From positions 310,001 to 374,000 of the forward strand of contig JAEUWP010000360.1 of the NCBI GenBank assembly GCA_018524725.1: a stretch of 64,000 nt of DNA, in the 5' to 3' direction. This stretch comes from Podaxis mareebaensis (lineage: Eukaryota > Basidiomycota > Agaricomycetes > Agaricales > Agaricaceae). Positions 1 through 10,405 of this stretch are shown here, one piece after another. Position numbers and translations under genes: made by a program. Position 1 is the stretch's first letter, and the number at the start of each line of letters is the position of its first letter. The notes under the pieces are model-generated. The model did no database searches and was not told the DNA's origin. It saw nothing but the letters and a program-made list of their open reading frames with translations.

Positions 1-18
1 ACACCGACTCCTCTCAAA

Positions 19-1183
19 ATGTCTCTCCGCCTTGCCACCAGAGCAGGCCGTGTCATCGCCGCCAGGTCCGTCCGTCCTGCGCTGTCCTGCGCTGCCGCCG
101 TGCCCCGCGCCGGACTTCACTCTTCCTCCTCCAGCAAAGGTACGAGTTCTTCCGAGGTCCTCCAATAATCCCGCCAATCCTCACCCGTTCAATTTCCTCT
201 AGCCTCTTCCTCCCCTTTCACAGAACCCACGTCGCCCAACCCAGCCTTGACAAAATACGCCGCCACAACAGAAGCTCTCCACACCTACGGTTCCTACCTC
301 ACCCAATGTCTCCCCAAGTTTATCCAACAATTCTCTGTCGTCAGAGACGAACTTACTCTTTATGTCGCGCCGTCTGCTATTATCCCCGTCCTTACCTTCC
401 TTCGTGACCACTCCCAATGCCAATTCAAGAGTGTCATGGATATCAGTGGTGCTGACTACCCCGAGCGCGAGAAACGTTTCGAAGTCGTCTACCACCTGTT
501 GAGTGTCAAGTATGGCGGGAGGATCAGGGTCAAGACTTATGCCGGTGAAGCGGATCCTGTGCCTAGTGCTGTCGAGATTTTCCGTGGTGCCGACTGGTAT
601 GTATTTTTGGTGTGCTATATACTGTTTCCAAATCTGAACAATGTCGCGTTAGGTATGAACGTGAGGCTTGGGATCTTTTTGGTATTTTCTTCAGCGGCCA
701 CCCAGACCTGTGAGTTTCATCCAACTACGCAGAATGTTGGTTGCTAACATACCACTCCAGCCGCCGCATCCTTACCGATTACGGTTAGCATCGGCGTTCG
801 TAATTCATGCTACATCTCCCTCACCTTTTTTTCAGGTTTTGAGGGCCACCCCTTGCGCAAAGACTTCCCTCTCACTGTATGTCCTCTGTTTCCTCTTCAA
901 ACTACCGCATCCGATTTCATTTCTAGGGTTACACCGAAGTCCGGTACGACGAAGAGCGCAAACGCGTCGTCTACGAACCCCTCCAACTTACCCAAGCATT
1001 CCGGTATGTCTATTCCAAATCTCCTCGCCTATCTATCCCAAGAATCTCAACGACTCGCAACTCAGTAACTTCGAGTCTCTATCACCTTGGGAGCAAGTCG
1101 GTGATGGTGCACCTGCCCCTAGGCCAGACAATCTCAAACCCCTACCCCCTCCTCCTAAGAAGGAAGAGGCAAAGAAACAGTAG
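19..1183 (+). CDS. NADH-ubiquinone oxidoreductase 30 kDa subunit (NDUFS3 / NuoC type)
   Basis: Core subunit of the peripheral arm of mitochondrial complex I. Seven exons were read: 19-139, 224-596, 653-709, 761-783, 836-876, 927-1003 and 1066-1183. They sum to 810 nt, a 269-residue protein, close to the usual fungal length. The N-terminus (MSLRLATRAGRVIAARSVRP) is Arg/Ala/Ser-rich without acidic residues, as expected for a mitochondrial presequence. The family signature ERxxWDLFGIxFxGHPDLRRILTDYGFEGHP is rebuilt exactly across four exons, and the conserved tail FESLSPWEQ follows. Exon 4 is only 23 nt. The C-terminus is Pro/Lys-rich (LPPPPKKEEAKKQ). The ATG at 19 is the first in-frame Met of the presequence. 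The gene is convergent with the Mtc1-like gene; the two stop codons lie about 185 bp apart. Confidence 0.95.
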
Positions 1184-1368
1184 GGTAGACGGTAGTCTGT
1201 TCTTCGTGAAAGACTCTTCATATATATTAGATCGTTATATCGCTTGCGATTCCTCCTGAGCATTCGCCGTCGACCGGACAAGTATAATACATGAAGCAAA
1301 GAGAAGCCATTCAAAGTACCTTGAAATCCGTCCATATGCATCCAGAACTAAAACCACATATCCCTCCA

Positions 1369-2961
1369 TTATCTCCTAGCTTTCTCTTCTTCCTCTTCTT
1401 CCTCTTCCTCCTCTTCTTCCTCCTCTTCCTCCTCTCCTCCCTCCTCTTCTGGCTCTTTCCCCTTCCCTTTCTCCTTCTCCTTCCCCGCCCACCCCATCCT
1501 AGCAACAATATACTCCTGACCAACAACCTCAACACCCACTCTCAAAGCCTCCGCAACAAGATCTTCTACCCAGTCATACTCATCCCAAATAGCCAACCAC
1601 TGGCTCGGCACAGACTGCGTGACGGTCGTTCGAACCAAAAGATGTTCTGGATCAGAGAGGTACAAGAGGAACGAGAGTTGTTGATTTGACGACGCTGGAA
1701 TCTCGCCGACAGCTGGAATGGAGTAAGTCGTGAAGAAGGGTTGGATACGAAGGTAGACGTGTGAGTATGTCGTCGGGCTTGTCACAGAAGACGGTTTGGA
1801 TTGTTTTGTTTTCGATTTGTCGTCTGATTTGATGAGTTCTTCGACGTTAGCCTATGAAGTTGGGAGATGAGTGGAAGCTTAGGCCGGGTGAATGGAGAAA
1901 AGCATGCCTGGGAGAGCTTGATAGCGGCTTCGTAGCCCTCAACTGCGTTTAGATCTCGTTTGTCACCGCCTTCTTTGGGCTTGGATTCGTTGCCTCGGTT
2001 GACAACGAGGTCCCCACCCTCAACTTGTTCCATAACCTATCATGATGGACCTATTAGTAGCACAGAGTGTTGGAAAGTACACTCACTCACCCTTGCTAGT
2101 GAGCGATAAGTCAAGGATTCAATACCATCATACCCTTGCATATCATGGCTCAACCAGACTTGGATAACTTCATGCTCAGATATAGGAGGTGCAACAACGT
2201 TCAGGATATCCGTCAACGTGGACAATCCCACCCGCTTAAAGTCCTGGCCTGAGATTTCATCAGGCACAGTCACCTGCCAATAGAGAGAGGAACATACTGA
2301 GTTTATCCAATTGAGCATTCTTCGCATACTCAAGTACACCCTCACCCCACTTCCTCGCCTGCTCATTTCTCGGAATCTGGACCGGCAAATGCTTGACCTG
2401 CTCATCAACAACACTCTTCGCCTGCTGAATCGCTGCAGACGCCGAACTCCAAACCGAACCCCATCCCCATCCACCTCCAGAAGAAGCTGGCGCAGTTTGT
2501 TCACTGGCCTTCTTCACTCCCGAATCACTAGCAGTTGGCGATGAGGAAGAAACCTGTTTGTGCAACGAGGTAGATGATGCTGATGCGCCAGGCAACAAAG
2601 ACGTTGGGGTCCCTCCGCCCAGTTTAACTCTCTCTGTACTCTTCCTTACAGTCGGCGTGCCAGATCTCGAGATGTTATGCAAAGCCGATGAAGGCCTACT
2701 CGCGGGTTCCGAGGCCTTTTGTTGTATCTCGTCGAGGAACGCTAAAGCCTCGGCTGTTTCGCCTCCATTGGCGCCTGTATTGACATTGGCAGACGCAGAT
2801 GATGCTTGGCGTCTATTTGAGGATGTTGACGTGCGCGAAGTGGGTGCGCCAGTACCATTTGATGCTGACTCGGATGGGGCAGCATCGACGGGGGTAAATG
2901 AGTCGAGGTCATCGAGGAGCTGGAGGGCTTCTTCCTGCTTGGATTTGGATTTGGAGGACAT
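1369..2961 (-). CDS. Mtc1-like fungal protein (DUF5427 family)
   Basis: The protein begins MSSKSKSKQEEALQLLDDLD. It has a long Ser/Thr-rich low-complexity N-terminal half, then a conserved core (WGWGSVWSSASAAIQQAK, then NEQARKWGEGVLEYAKNAQL) and a second conserved block (DFKRVGLSTLTDILNVVAPP). This order fits the fungal family of yeast Mtc1, a poorly understood protein linked genetically to telomere capping and found in early Golgi/COPI vesicles. The family name is from memory of these blocks, not from a search. At least three introns are present; one runs from about 2304 to an acceptor near 2250, joining KLS to QDFKRV. The C-terminus is an almost pure poly-Glu run, written by a CTT/CTC tract on the plus strand at 1381-1448. 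The start is the ATG at 2959-2961. Confidence 0.75.
1381..1448. repeat. CTT/CTC (GAA/GAG) microsatellite coding poly-Glu
   Basis: Almost pure pyrimidine tract on the plus strand, built from irregular CTTCTTCCT units. On the minus strand it codes the Glu-rich tail of the Mtc1-like protein. The unit mixture keeps reading frame for GAA/GAG codons, so length change in steps of three would alter only the Glu count. Confidence 0.85.
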
Positions 2962-5900
2962 GTTTAAGTTAATTCCGTTGGTGGTTGCTTGGTGAGATTG
3001 AGTATGTGATCATGGTGATGGTCACTCGCTACTAGTGATCGATCATCTTGTGACGTGATTCATCTTCTATGGTGCTGCCGGACTGGGAATACAAGTGCGC
3101 TGTCTGGTCTCCAATTTCCCTGTCTAAAACACCCATGGCCAGGAAAAAGAGCCTAGAACCGACATCACAGTATACACGCCCGGCTAGAATTTTCCAACTC
3201 CATCCTTCGCATTTGTCCGAATGGAAAGATTAGATAGAAAACACATTCCCGTGTTCTGTGCAGGCTCGGAGTCCACAATAGGCATCTTCAAAGAGCTCAA
3301 CGCTTCGACATACCCTTTCGCGAATGCGAAGAATACCGCCGCGCGTAAGATTCAAAAACTCGTTGTATCCTCTTCCTCGGCTCTTTGACCCTCCAATTGG
3401 ATTGTGTCTCCAGGCTCTGCTCTCGGATCCCGAACCCGGAACTCCTAGGTCTCCACCCTTTTACCTCCCTTGGCTTTCTCTCCTTTGCCTCGCTTTAGGT
3501 GTCACATTTCCTTCCTGTTCCTTTCCAGCTAGAACGTCCAAATACTACGAATCGGGTCGGACCCAACTTATTTTCGTCGGCGGAATTCGAAGCTACGAAG
3601 GCTTTGGCATGCATATGTACATAGGCGCAGTTATCGCATTGGGTGGGGTTACGCAACGGAGCCCCCCTTTATGGCTCCATATGTCAGGAGAGGACAGGAT
3701 GGATTTACGGCAACCTTCTTTTACGGGAAGCTAGACTCATGCAGTAAGGATTGCTCCAGTCCTGGTAAGGAATAAATGGCAATGATACTAGATGCCTCTG
3801 GGGGGATACCCATAAGTAGCCTCGTCTAGCCGGCGTCGAATCGAGCATGAGCGCCAAGATATCGATGAAACGCTATTGGAGTGCGAAGCCCTGTTGATAA
3901 CTCATACATGTGGGCTCGGAGCATAGGCCAGCTTTTGTTCTCATATCCATCCAGGCCCAACCCCCGAACCCAAATTTCTATTGGTACAATCCATACCGGA
4001 GTTTTTAGATACACAAGATGAGGAATACTTGAAGCTTCGCAGGAGGGCTGGGGTTATGCCACGATTCATAGAAGGATATGTGAGTCTTCGAAACAATTAA
4101 CAGCATTCTCAATCGGGGGGAAACTGGCGTTATGTATCTCGATTCAAGCGCCAGAATCTTGGCCATCCGCGTCTCATTATTGGCTGATGCGCTGGGAGAG
4201 CTGCCAGTGGCATCTCGTCAATACCTTCCAGAAGGAACGAGCCATAAATATCATCGCCCCTTTTGTGTTCATCATACAGCGAGATATGTAACTACCGCTC
4301 ACAATCAACCCGTTCCCCGTTCTTTTGGATTCACCGCCCTACCTTGGCGAGGGTTAATAAGGCCCTTCGAGAAAAACAAAGTTTGTATTTGTGAATTCAA
4401 TAGCTGACTTGGCTATGGGCACGAGCGGCCATGAGGTTTAAAAGAGCCGCTTCTACACCAGCGTTCCAAGGACTTTTCCTTTCTTTTCCGTCGAATTCCT
4501 CTCACCGGTCTTCCTGTGACCTCGGAGCAAGAACCTTCCCGCTTCAGATCTTAGGGCCCAACCATCCGTCTCCCCCCATAGTCGGAGGATGACGTTGCTG
4601 TTGTGTAGAAAACAGACCTGTTCGACGATTACCAAGACATAACAGCCCAAGAGTTTCCCTCTTAAAGGCTTCCGTAACCGGGAGTTTCTGATGTCAGAGT
4701 ATTAATGAACGTTGTTCGTTACCCCTTGACAAGCGCAGCGGCGACCCTAAAGAGGGCTTTGCAAATAGCAGAGATCTAACCGGGGAGAGGTTAACCGTGG
4801 GCACTTCAATTAGAATCGAAATTTATCCGGCAAGTTGGATCATAAATAGATCCCAGCTACTATAGGTGGAACAGAGAGTGTAATCTTGAAGAGAGAAAGC
4901 AAAGGCCGCCAATAACAGCAGGGCTCTATCTGCCCTTGATCCCGCTTCCACTCCTGGGTGGCTAACCAAAAGCCCCGAAAAGAAACCATATCCAGAAGAA
5001 GCCCTCAACCTCTCCGATTCCAAAAATACCAGATCCATCAGGACCAGGGGACTGAGACCACCTCTCGGATATGTCCCATACTAGATTACCCGCCCTATGT
5101 CACACTTTGGCAGTCAAAGCACGCCACAAGCCGCCCTTTTGTGCCAAAGTTCATTTTCAAGGCAAAGTAGGCCATATATGGGAGTGGCTTATTGTTCTGT
5201 TGTCTTGATGACGGATGAAGACGTCCGAAACGACAGCACGAGGCACCAAAGACTGATTGTATCGAACCAAGTTGACTGATGGATTGCGAGGCTATGCCCG
5301 CCTATTACCACAGTTATTTAACCCCTTGACCTGATCAAGCAGCCTTGGGACCCTGTTGTCGTCAAGACTTTTAGAGAATAGGCACACGCCCGCTTCAGGT
5401 ATTCCAGGTATTCCACATGGACTAGGTGGCTATGGTGTCCCTTTGCGTACCTTTATCTTTTTATCTGTTATCAGCACAACGGGAGACCGTAACCACGGCT
5501 GGTGATCCAGTGGTTGCGGGCTGTACAGTACCTGTTTCGTAGAGAGAAAGATCGGACTGAATTGGCGAAATTGATTCTACTTCATAGATTGATGTGATTG
5601 ACTTTCGTCTCCCCCGTTAAGTTCGCAACCAAGGGTCTCCCCGTCATTAATGCTATATAGAAGGCTCGACAAGGCCTCGGGGATTAGGACCAAGAGGCGT
5701 TTAGCTGCACAAAAGCGAGGCAGCTGGGTAACAAGGATACACACATGTCTATGTATCCGCGTGTCAGCTGACGAGATATACCGACAAGAAGACTTGGAAT
5801 TCAAAATGGCTGCGCAAGCTTGGCTTTTCATACGTGTCATTGACTGTATTCGCCCGTTCTATTCCCGACGCTATTTCAAGGTCCCAGATGAGAGGTTTGG

Positions 5901-6162
5901 TGTAGCTTGGATTTTTTGCCTTCGGTCGACGAGCAGCGATGAATAGGCGGTATACTTAGATTGGAGTAGCCGGAAGGGCAGGGGGCTAGTGGCATGTGAT
6001 TGAGACTCGGAGCTTTGCTCTGGCTGAGTCGATCACGCCGAGCTGCTTCCAGCTCACTGTCCTCTTTCTCTCTACCTTCCTCATCTTCCACCACCATCTT
6101 GCCTCCTTTGGCTCACATCCACCGGCCTCTGCTCCTCGTGATTCTCTCGCTCCCCTCCCACA
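2962..6162. other. Gene-poor interval, about 3.2 kb
   Basis: No open reading frame here resembles a protein I recognise. The longest (3324-3734 plus, 136 codons) has no domain-like pattern and no paired splice sites that extend it. I see no intact terminal repeats, reverse transcriptase or transposase motifs, and no tRNA. The last 150 bases before 6163 are CT-rich and look like the leader of the PXMP4 gene. The base composition is mixed, not the AT-rich form expected from heavy repeat-induced mutation. Confidence 0.5.
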
Positions 6163-7020
6163 ATGTCCGGCATTATTAACGATATTATTACGAACCCCGC
6201 CTATCATGATTACCTCGCAATTTTGAAGGGAGCACGCAACGGTTTCGTGTATGGAGTCAAAGTCAGATTCCCCCATGCCCTGGTCATGTCTATTTTGTTC
6301 GGCCGTGGGAGGTTCGTCTCTCTTCATCTCCGCTTGCGCTCGCAAACTCACTCCATTCATTACGCTCGCCTTTTGTTCACACCAACGACTCGGAATTCTA
6401 CAACAACCGGAATTGATTTCATGCCGCTGATCTAATGTGGATTTGAACAGCTGGCAGGATCGTGCCAGAGTCATCTTCCGAGCAACGAAGCAGCACGCTT
6501 TTAACCTCGCCAAATTCGTGACTCTGTACAAGACTTTCCTGTTAATTCAGAAGAAGGCGAACAACGGCAAGCCACGGAGCAGTGATACCTTCATTGCGGG
6601 CCTCCTCGGTGGTTATCTGGTCTTCGGCGAACGGAACGCCGTCAACGAACAGGTGCGTGCCATCTTTCCTCAAAAGTTCGCCAAGTTCCAGGTTTCCAGG
6701 TGATACTCATACGACCGTTATATTAAACACAGATCGTTCTCTATGTAGTGTCACGCGTTGTCGCATCTTTTATACCCCGGGCATCCTCACCCTATAACAC
6801 GTCACCACAATCCTCGCTGGCCGGCTCAGCCGTGAAGCCCGTCCCCCCAGACTCGCGGTACTTTTCCCTCTTCGCTGCTCTCGCATGGGGCTCCGTCATG
6901 TGGCTCTTCCAAAATAGGGGAGAGACCATCCAGCCTGGCATGTTCAACTCCATGAAATACCTCTATCGCGATTCCGAAGCGTGGAAGAACTTGAGGACAC
7001 TATTATGGCGTAATAACTGA
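6163..7020 (+). CDS. Peroxisomal membrane protein 4 (PXMP4/PMP24), Tim17/22/23 family
   Basis: Three exons: 6163-6311, 6451-6652 and 6733-7020 (639 nt, 212 residues). The spliced protein follows animal PXMP4 from end to end. Matching blocks are YHDYLAILKGARNGFVYGVK, PHALVMSILFGRGSWQDR, the central AFNLAKFVTLYK, then GLLGGYLVFGERNAVNEQI, and the tail GETIQPGMFNSMKYLYRDSE. The GxxxG-like motifs in GLLGGYLVFGE are typical of the Tim17-type membrane core. The protein is expected to span the peroxisomal membrane several times; its substrate is not established. The start ATG follows a CT-rich leader. There is no mitochondrial presequence. I am confident of the family and fairly confident of the peroxisomal assignment. 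Confidence 0.93.
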
Positions 7021-7201
7021 GTCGAGGAGACGGTTGGAACATAAATTTTAGACTGCATTTCTTGCATATTCGTATACCTCATTTCATAATGCTACGATCA
7101 TGTAATGATCAATTCCTCACGCCATGAATCTGGGGTATGTGTTGGGTAAATGCACGTTTTTTTGAAGTGGGTCACCGTGTGAGGTTGTACCCCGGTAATG
7201 A

Positions 7202-9027
7202 TCAGATAAGTCCCGCTGAGTGCTGAACCTGCTTGGGAAGCCTGTAGCACATGTACTAAAACATTTTGGGCGAGCGCATCAATCAAAACAAATCCCAAGA
7301 GAACCTCAAGACACAAATATATCACTCACGGCAAGCATTTCGACGGCCGCCACGCCCGCTTTGTGACAGATCTTACATCCCTTTAACGTATCAACAAACA
7401 GCTCCATTTCACCAGCGACATCGGTCCCTTTGGTAGGAAAAAAGTGATCGAGTAAGCGGACAAGTCATCATCGCCGAGGTACAAATTCAGGACGGCAAGA
7501 AGTGATAAATGCCACGCACCCGAGTCGATCTTTCCTGCGAGAGCTTTACGTTGTCGGTCCCAACATTCCATCGTTTTCTCGCGGTGCGACGGACAAGCGC
7601 CATACCCTAACGACGACGAAGAGAAGGAGTGAAAAAGGGGGGCAAAAATATGACATGTTGTCAAGTTGGCAGAACAACCAAGTGCAATCCCCCCACGCCA
7701 CAGGATGAATTACGACAGAAAAACCCATTCGGTACCGCGAAGGTGCGAGGGAAGCGAAATTCGTCAATGTTCAAGGAGCACACGTCAACAATGTCAGTGT
7801 CGTCCCAGCCCGCATGAGAAAATTGATGTGTAAGAAGGGTGAAAAAAGGTGTAAGAGTCAGTGATTCAGTTGTCGGCAGGTTCGTCGAAAAGTGAGAAAC
7901 CAGGCAAGAGAGGTATTAACGAAAGTGTGGGTTTAACGAAATCGAAGCGTGATAAGGGAAGAACCCAGGGAAGGCGAAACGATAAAATATCATAGTGATG
8001 CGGCTGGGCTAAGAAGCTTTGAAGTGGGTCTACTCCATGCCGTAGGGACATACGGTCTGGACGGCAATCTCTAAATAGGAAAAAAAGGGATACATGGGTG
8101 TGACAAGGACCAAGGGCCTCGCATGAACGAAGATACAAAGAAAGGGAGGCGAAAGGAGGCAATAAAACTGACAGCGGCAACCTCACCTTTGGGAAATATT
8201 TCTGATTCGTTCAAGACTTCCCTTAGCGCCTGGATTCGCAAGTGCTGGAGTTGTACAACGCGGTGTAGTGCCCTGACGCTGGGAATCGCATCAAGAACCT
8301 CTTGCATCGAATAACTCCCTATCGGCTCGAGGAATTGGCTTGCTTTTGATGCAATCTTTTGCATTTCTTTTTCCATCTCTTTTTCCGCTTCCACCCCAAA
8401 CTTATCGTGAGCGGGATCTTGATTGTCGTTGTTGCCGGAGGGCCCAGCCCGAGACCGACGCCGATGGTGACGCGGTTCAAATGATGCGGCAAAGCCGTAG
8501 ACCCTCAACGGATGTGTTGGAACGTGGGCCAGAAGGTGCAAACACAGGACTTTGAAGATGTCGATGCTCAGACCATATTTGTCCACAAGGTCGAAGAGCA
8601 TGGGTTGGAGCACAGGTAATGGAATGACTGTGCCGCGATCATATGAAGGTATCCGGGGCAGGAATCGTTCTCGGATGAATTTGGCGCTGGCAGTGTCTTC
8701 GTCCCTGGTGCCAGAAGCCGGGACTTCCAATTCCAAAGGCGGCTCCGGAAGATGGTGCAGAAGCTGGAGAAGAGCGGATAAATGCTGGACCGGTTCATGC
8801 AAGTCCAGAGTTTCGTCAACGAAGGTGTCATTTGACTCTTCGCAGCAGAGGAACATATCGTCTATGTGCTTATTTAGCATATGCATATACGTCATATCAA
8901 GGGAGAGTGGCTCACGGAAGACTTCGCTATTACTCAAGGCTGATCGTCTAACCCGAAATATAGTTCCATCTGGAGTCGAACGAACCGCGAAATCTGGGTC
9001 AGCACAGGTGAATGACATCCAGGCCAT
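7202..9027 (-). CDS. BTB/POZ domain protein, Agaricomycete type
   Basis: The N-terminus (CADPDFAVRSTPDGTIFRVR, then RSALSNSEVFHDMF) is the start of a BTB/POZ fold as found in large mushroom-fungus BTB families. The domain continues through TLDLHEPVQHLSALLQLLHH. Exon 1 is 8916-9027 and exon 2 is 8187-8861; the intron between them joins SEVF to HDMF. A basic linker (RRRSRAGPSG) and a helical segment (EAEKEMEKEMQKIASKASQF) follow. Downstream exons include a segment around 7515-7590 (CPSHREKTMECWDRQRKALA) joined to one around 7330-7425 (CKICHKAGVAAVEMLA). The last splice to a stop at 7202-7204 is inferred, and the exons between 7600 and 8187 are not resolved. Such proteins may act in transcription or ubiquitin adaptors; the role here is unknown. 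Confidence 0.8.
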
Positions 9028-9458
9028 GGCAAGAGGACAGTGGGGATATCATACCGACAACGCCTTCATGTCTTTTATAACACTTCTGTTTAACTGTGGC
9101 ACAGCAGTTGATCAGACACGTCAGCCAGAGGCATAGCATACGCATAAATGCGGTCTATTGTGTATTGTCAAAAGCAGTGCAGTAAATTCCAAGAGTCAGT
9201 TAAGTTAACAGGAACACCTGAATCCCTACGTTTTGCATCATGAGAAAGAGAAAACATAACAAAGATATCACCATCGACGAAAAGGCCAAGAGAAAGCTAC
9301 ACAGAAAGAGGCATGACACGCAAAAAAGGCATACGAGATAGGTGGAAATATGACAACATGCAAACAGAGAATCCATAGGAAAGGGAAACATAGTGGTATC
9401 ATTGGGCAAGACATGGGGAATCTAAAGGCCGTGGACCGCAGGAACCGCGAGGAAACGT
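9028..9458. other. Intergenic region between BTB gene and RAS gene
   Basis: Both flanking genes are on the minus strand, so this holds the BTB promoter and the 3' end of the RAS gene. The stretch 9230-9330 is A-rich on the plus strand (T-rich on the coding strand). I see no further gene. Confidence 0.5.
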
Positions 9459-10405
9459 TCAGAAGATTATACACTTTTTCTTCTTCTTCTTCGGTATTTG
9501 TTGACCTTCCTCTTTCGCAGCAGAGGCATCTCGGAGGGCTCGAACAAGATTTGTGAACAGGCGTTGCACGTTCTCGGCAGTCTTGGCAGAAGTTTCCAGG
9601 AACTCGCAGCCGAATTGTCGCGCCAGTGCAGCTCCCTCTTCCTTGGAGACCTCACGCTCGTATGACTTGTCGCACTTGTTACCGACGAGCATAAAGATTG
9701 TATCGCCGCGCTTGGCACGACGCATCGATTGGCGGAATATCTCCAATCGTTCGAACGTGGTTCTTGAAGCTATCGAATAAACCAAAATGAACGCTTGGCC
9801 CTCGCTGAGAAGGTGGTCAGCCTTGCAAGATTGATCGATCGATTGCATTGTCAACTCACCGGACCCATTGATCTCGAAGAGTAGCATATTCCTCTGTCGG
9901 CTGCAATGAGAATCCCAATGCAAGTGGTCGTCGTAAGTAACTCACCTTGCCCAGCGGTGTCGATGACTTCTACGAAGCACATGCGGTTGTCAACAACGAG
10001 CTGCTTTCGATATGCATCCTCGATTGTTGGGTCATACGTCTACCGGACAATATCAGCTACGTCAAGGAAAGTGACGCCCAAGGAAAAAATCACCTCTGGA
10101 GACCGGTAAAAAGTGGACAGGAACGAAAGTTGTCAGGACTGGAAAGCAAAAGCGTGGCTTGGAGCCTGACTCACCGACGAAACAATTCAAGGTAAACTGG
10201 TAAAGGATTAAATTCGGTCAATGCAAAGTATGAAGATCAAGCATACCTGCACGGCCAGGGCAGTCTTGCCAACACCACCGTCACCTAGGACGGCAACCCT
10301 CCAGTGGTCCATGTTATTGGTGTTGATGCCATTGTTGTTGGAGTTGTTAATGGTACCGTTGCTGTTGGGGATGGGAGCGATGTTGTTGTGGAAAGAAGGA
10401 GACAT
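9459..10405 (-). CDS. Ras-family small GTPase with CAAX box
   Basis: Exons (minus strand, in order): 10247-10405, 10175-10196, 10094-10095, 9946-10039, 9860-9893 and 9459-9804. They sum to 657 nt, 218 residues. The G motifs are complete: P-loop GDGGVGKTA, switch [19 protein letters not shown] and ETSAK. The protein starts with an Asn/Ser-rich extension of about 32 residues ([18 protein letters not shown]) before the GTPase fold. It ends in a Lys-rich stretch and CIIF, a CAAX box with Phe last, which suggests prenylation and membrane anchoring by the polybasic patch; no extra Cys for palmitoylation lies next to it. The third exon of only 2 nt is inferred: without it the frame breaks and a stop follows within switch I. 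The GTPase is likely Ras2-like, but the exact orthologue is not certain. Confidence 0.93.
10094..10095 (-). other. Inferred 2-nt micro-exon of the RAS gene
   Basis: The dinucleotide AG (minus strand) is flanked by a good acceptor (TCTCCAG) and a GT donor (GTGATT). Using it divides 10040-10174 into introns of 79 and 54 nt, both normal here. It supplies the last two bases of the Glu codon in V-E-T-Y-D-P. Splicing 10040-10174 out as one intron gives a frameshift and a stop three codons later; reading through from this acceptor reaches a TAG just before the next exon. Confidence 0.6.

Noticed and set aside
3324..3734. 136-codon frame in the 3-6 kb gap
   Set aside because: Composition is not protein-like, it has no splice partners and no family resemblance.
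5480..5540. Possible tRNA (a stretch with GTGATCCAGTGGTTGCGGG)
   Set aside because: No T-loop consensus and no acceptor stem could be paired; only the tRNA at 20940-21043 folds fully.
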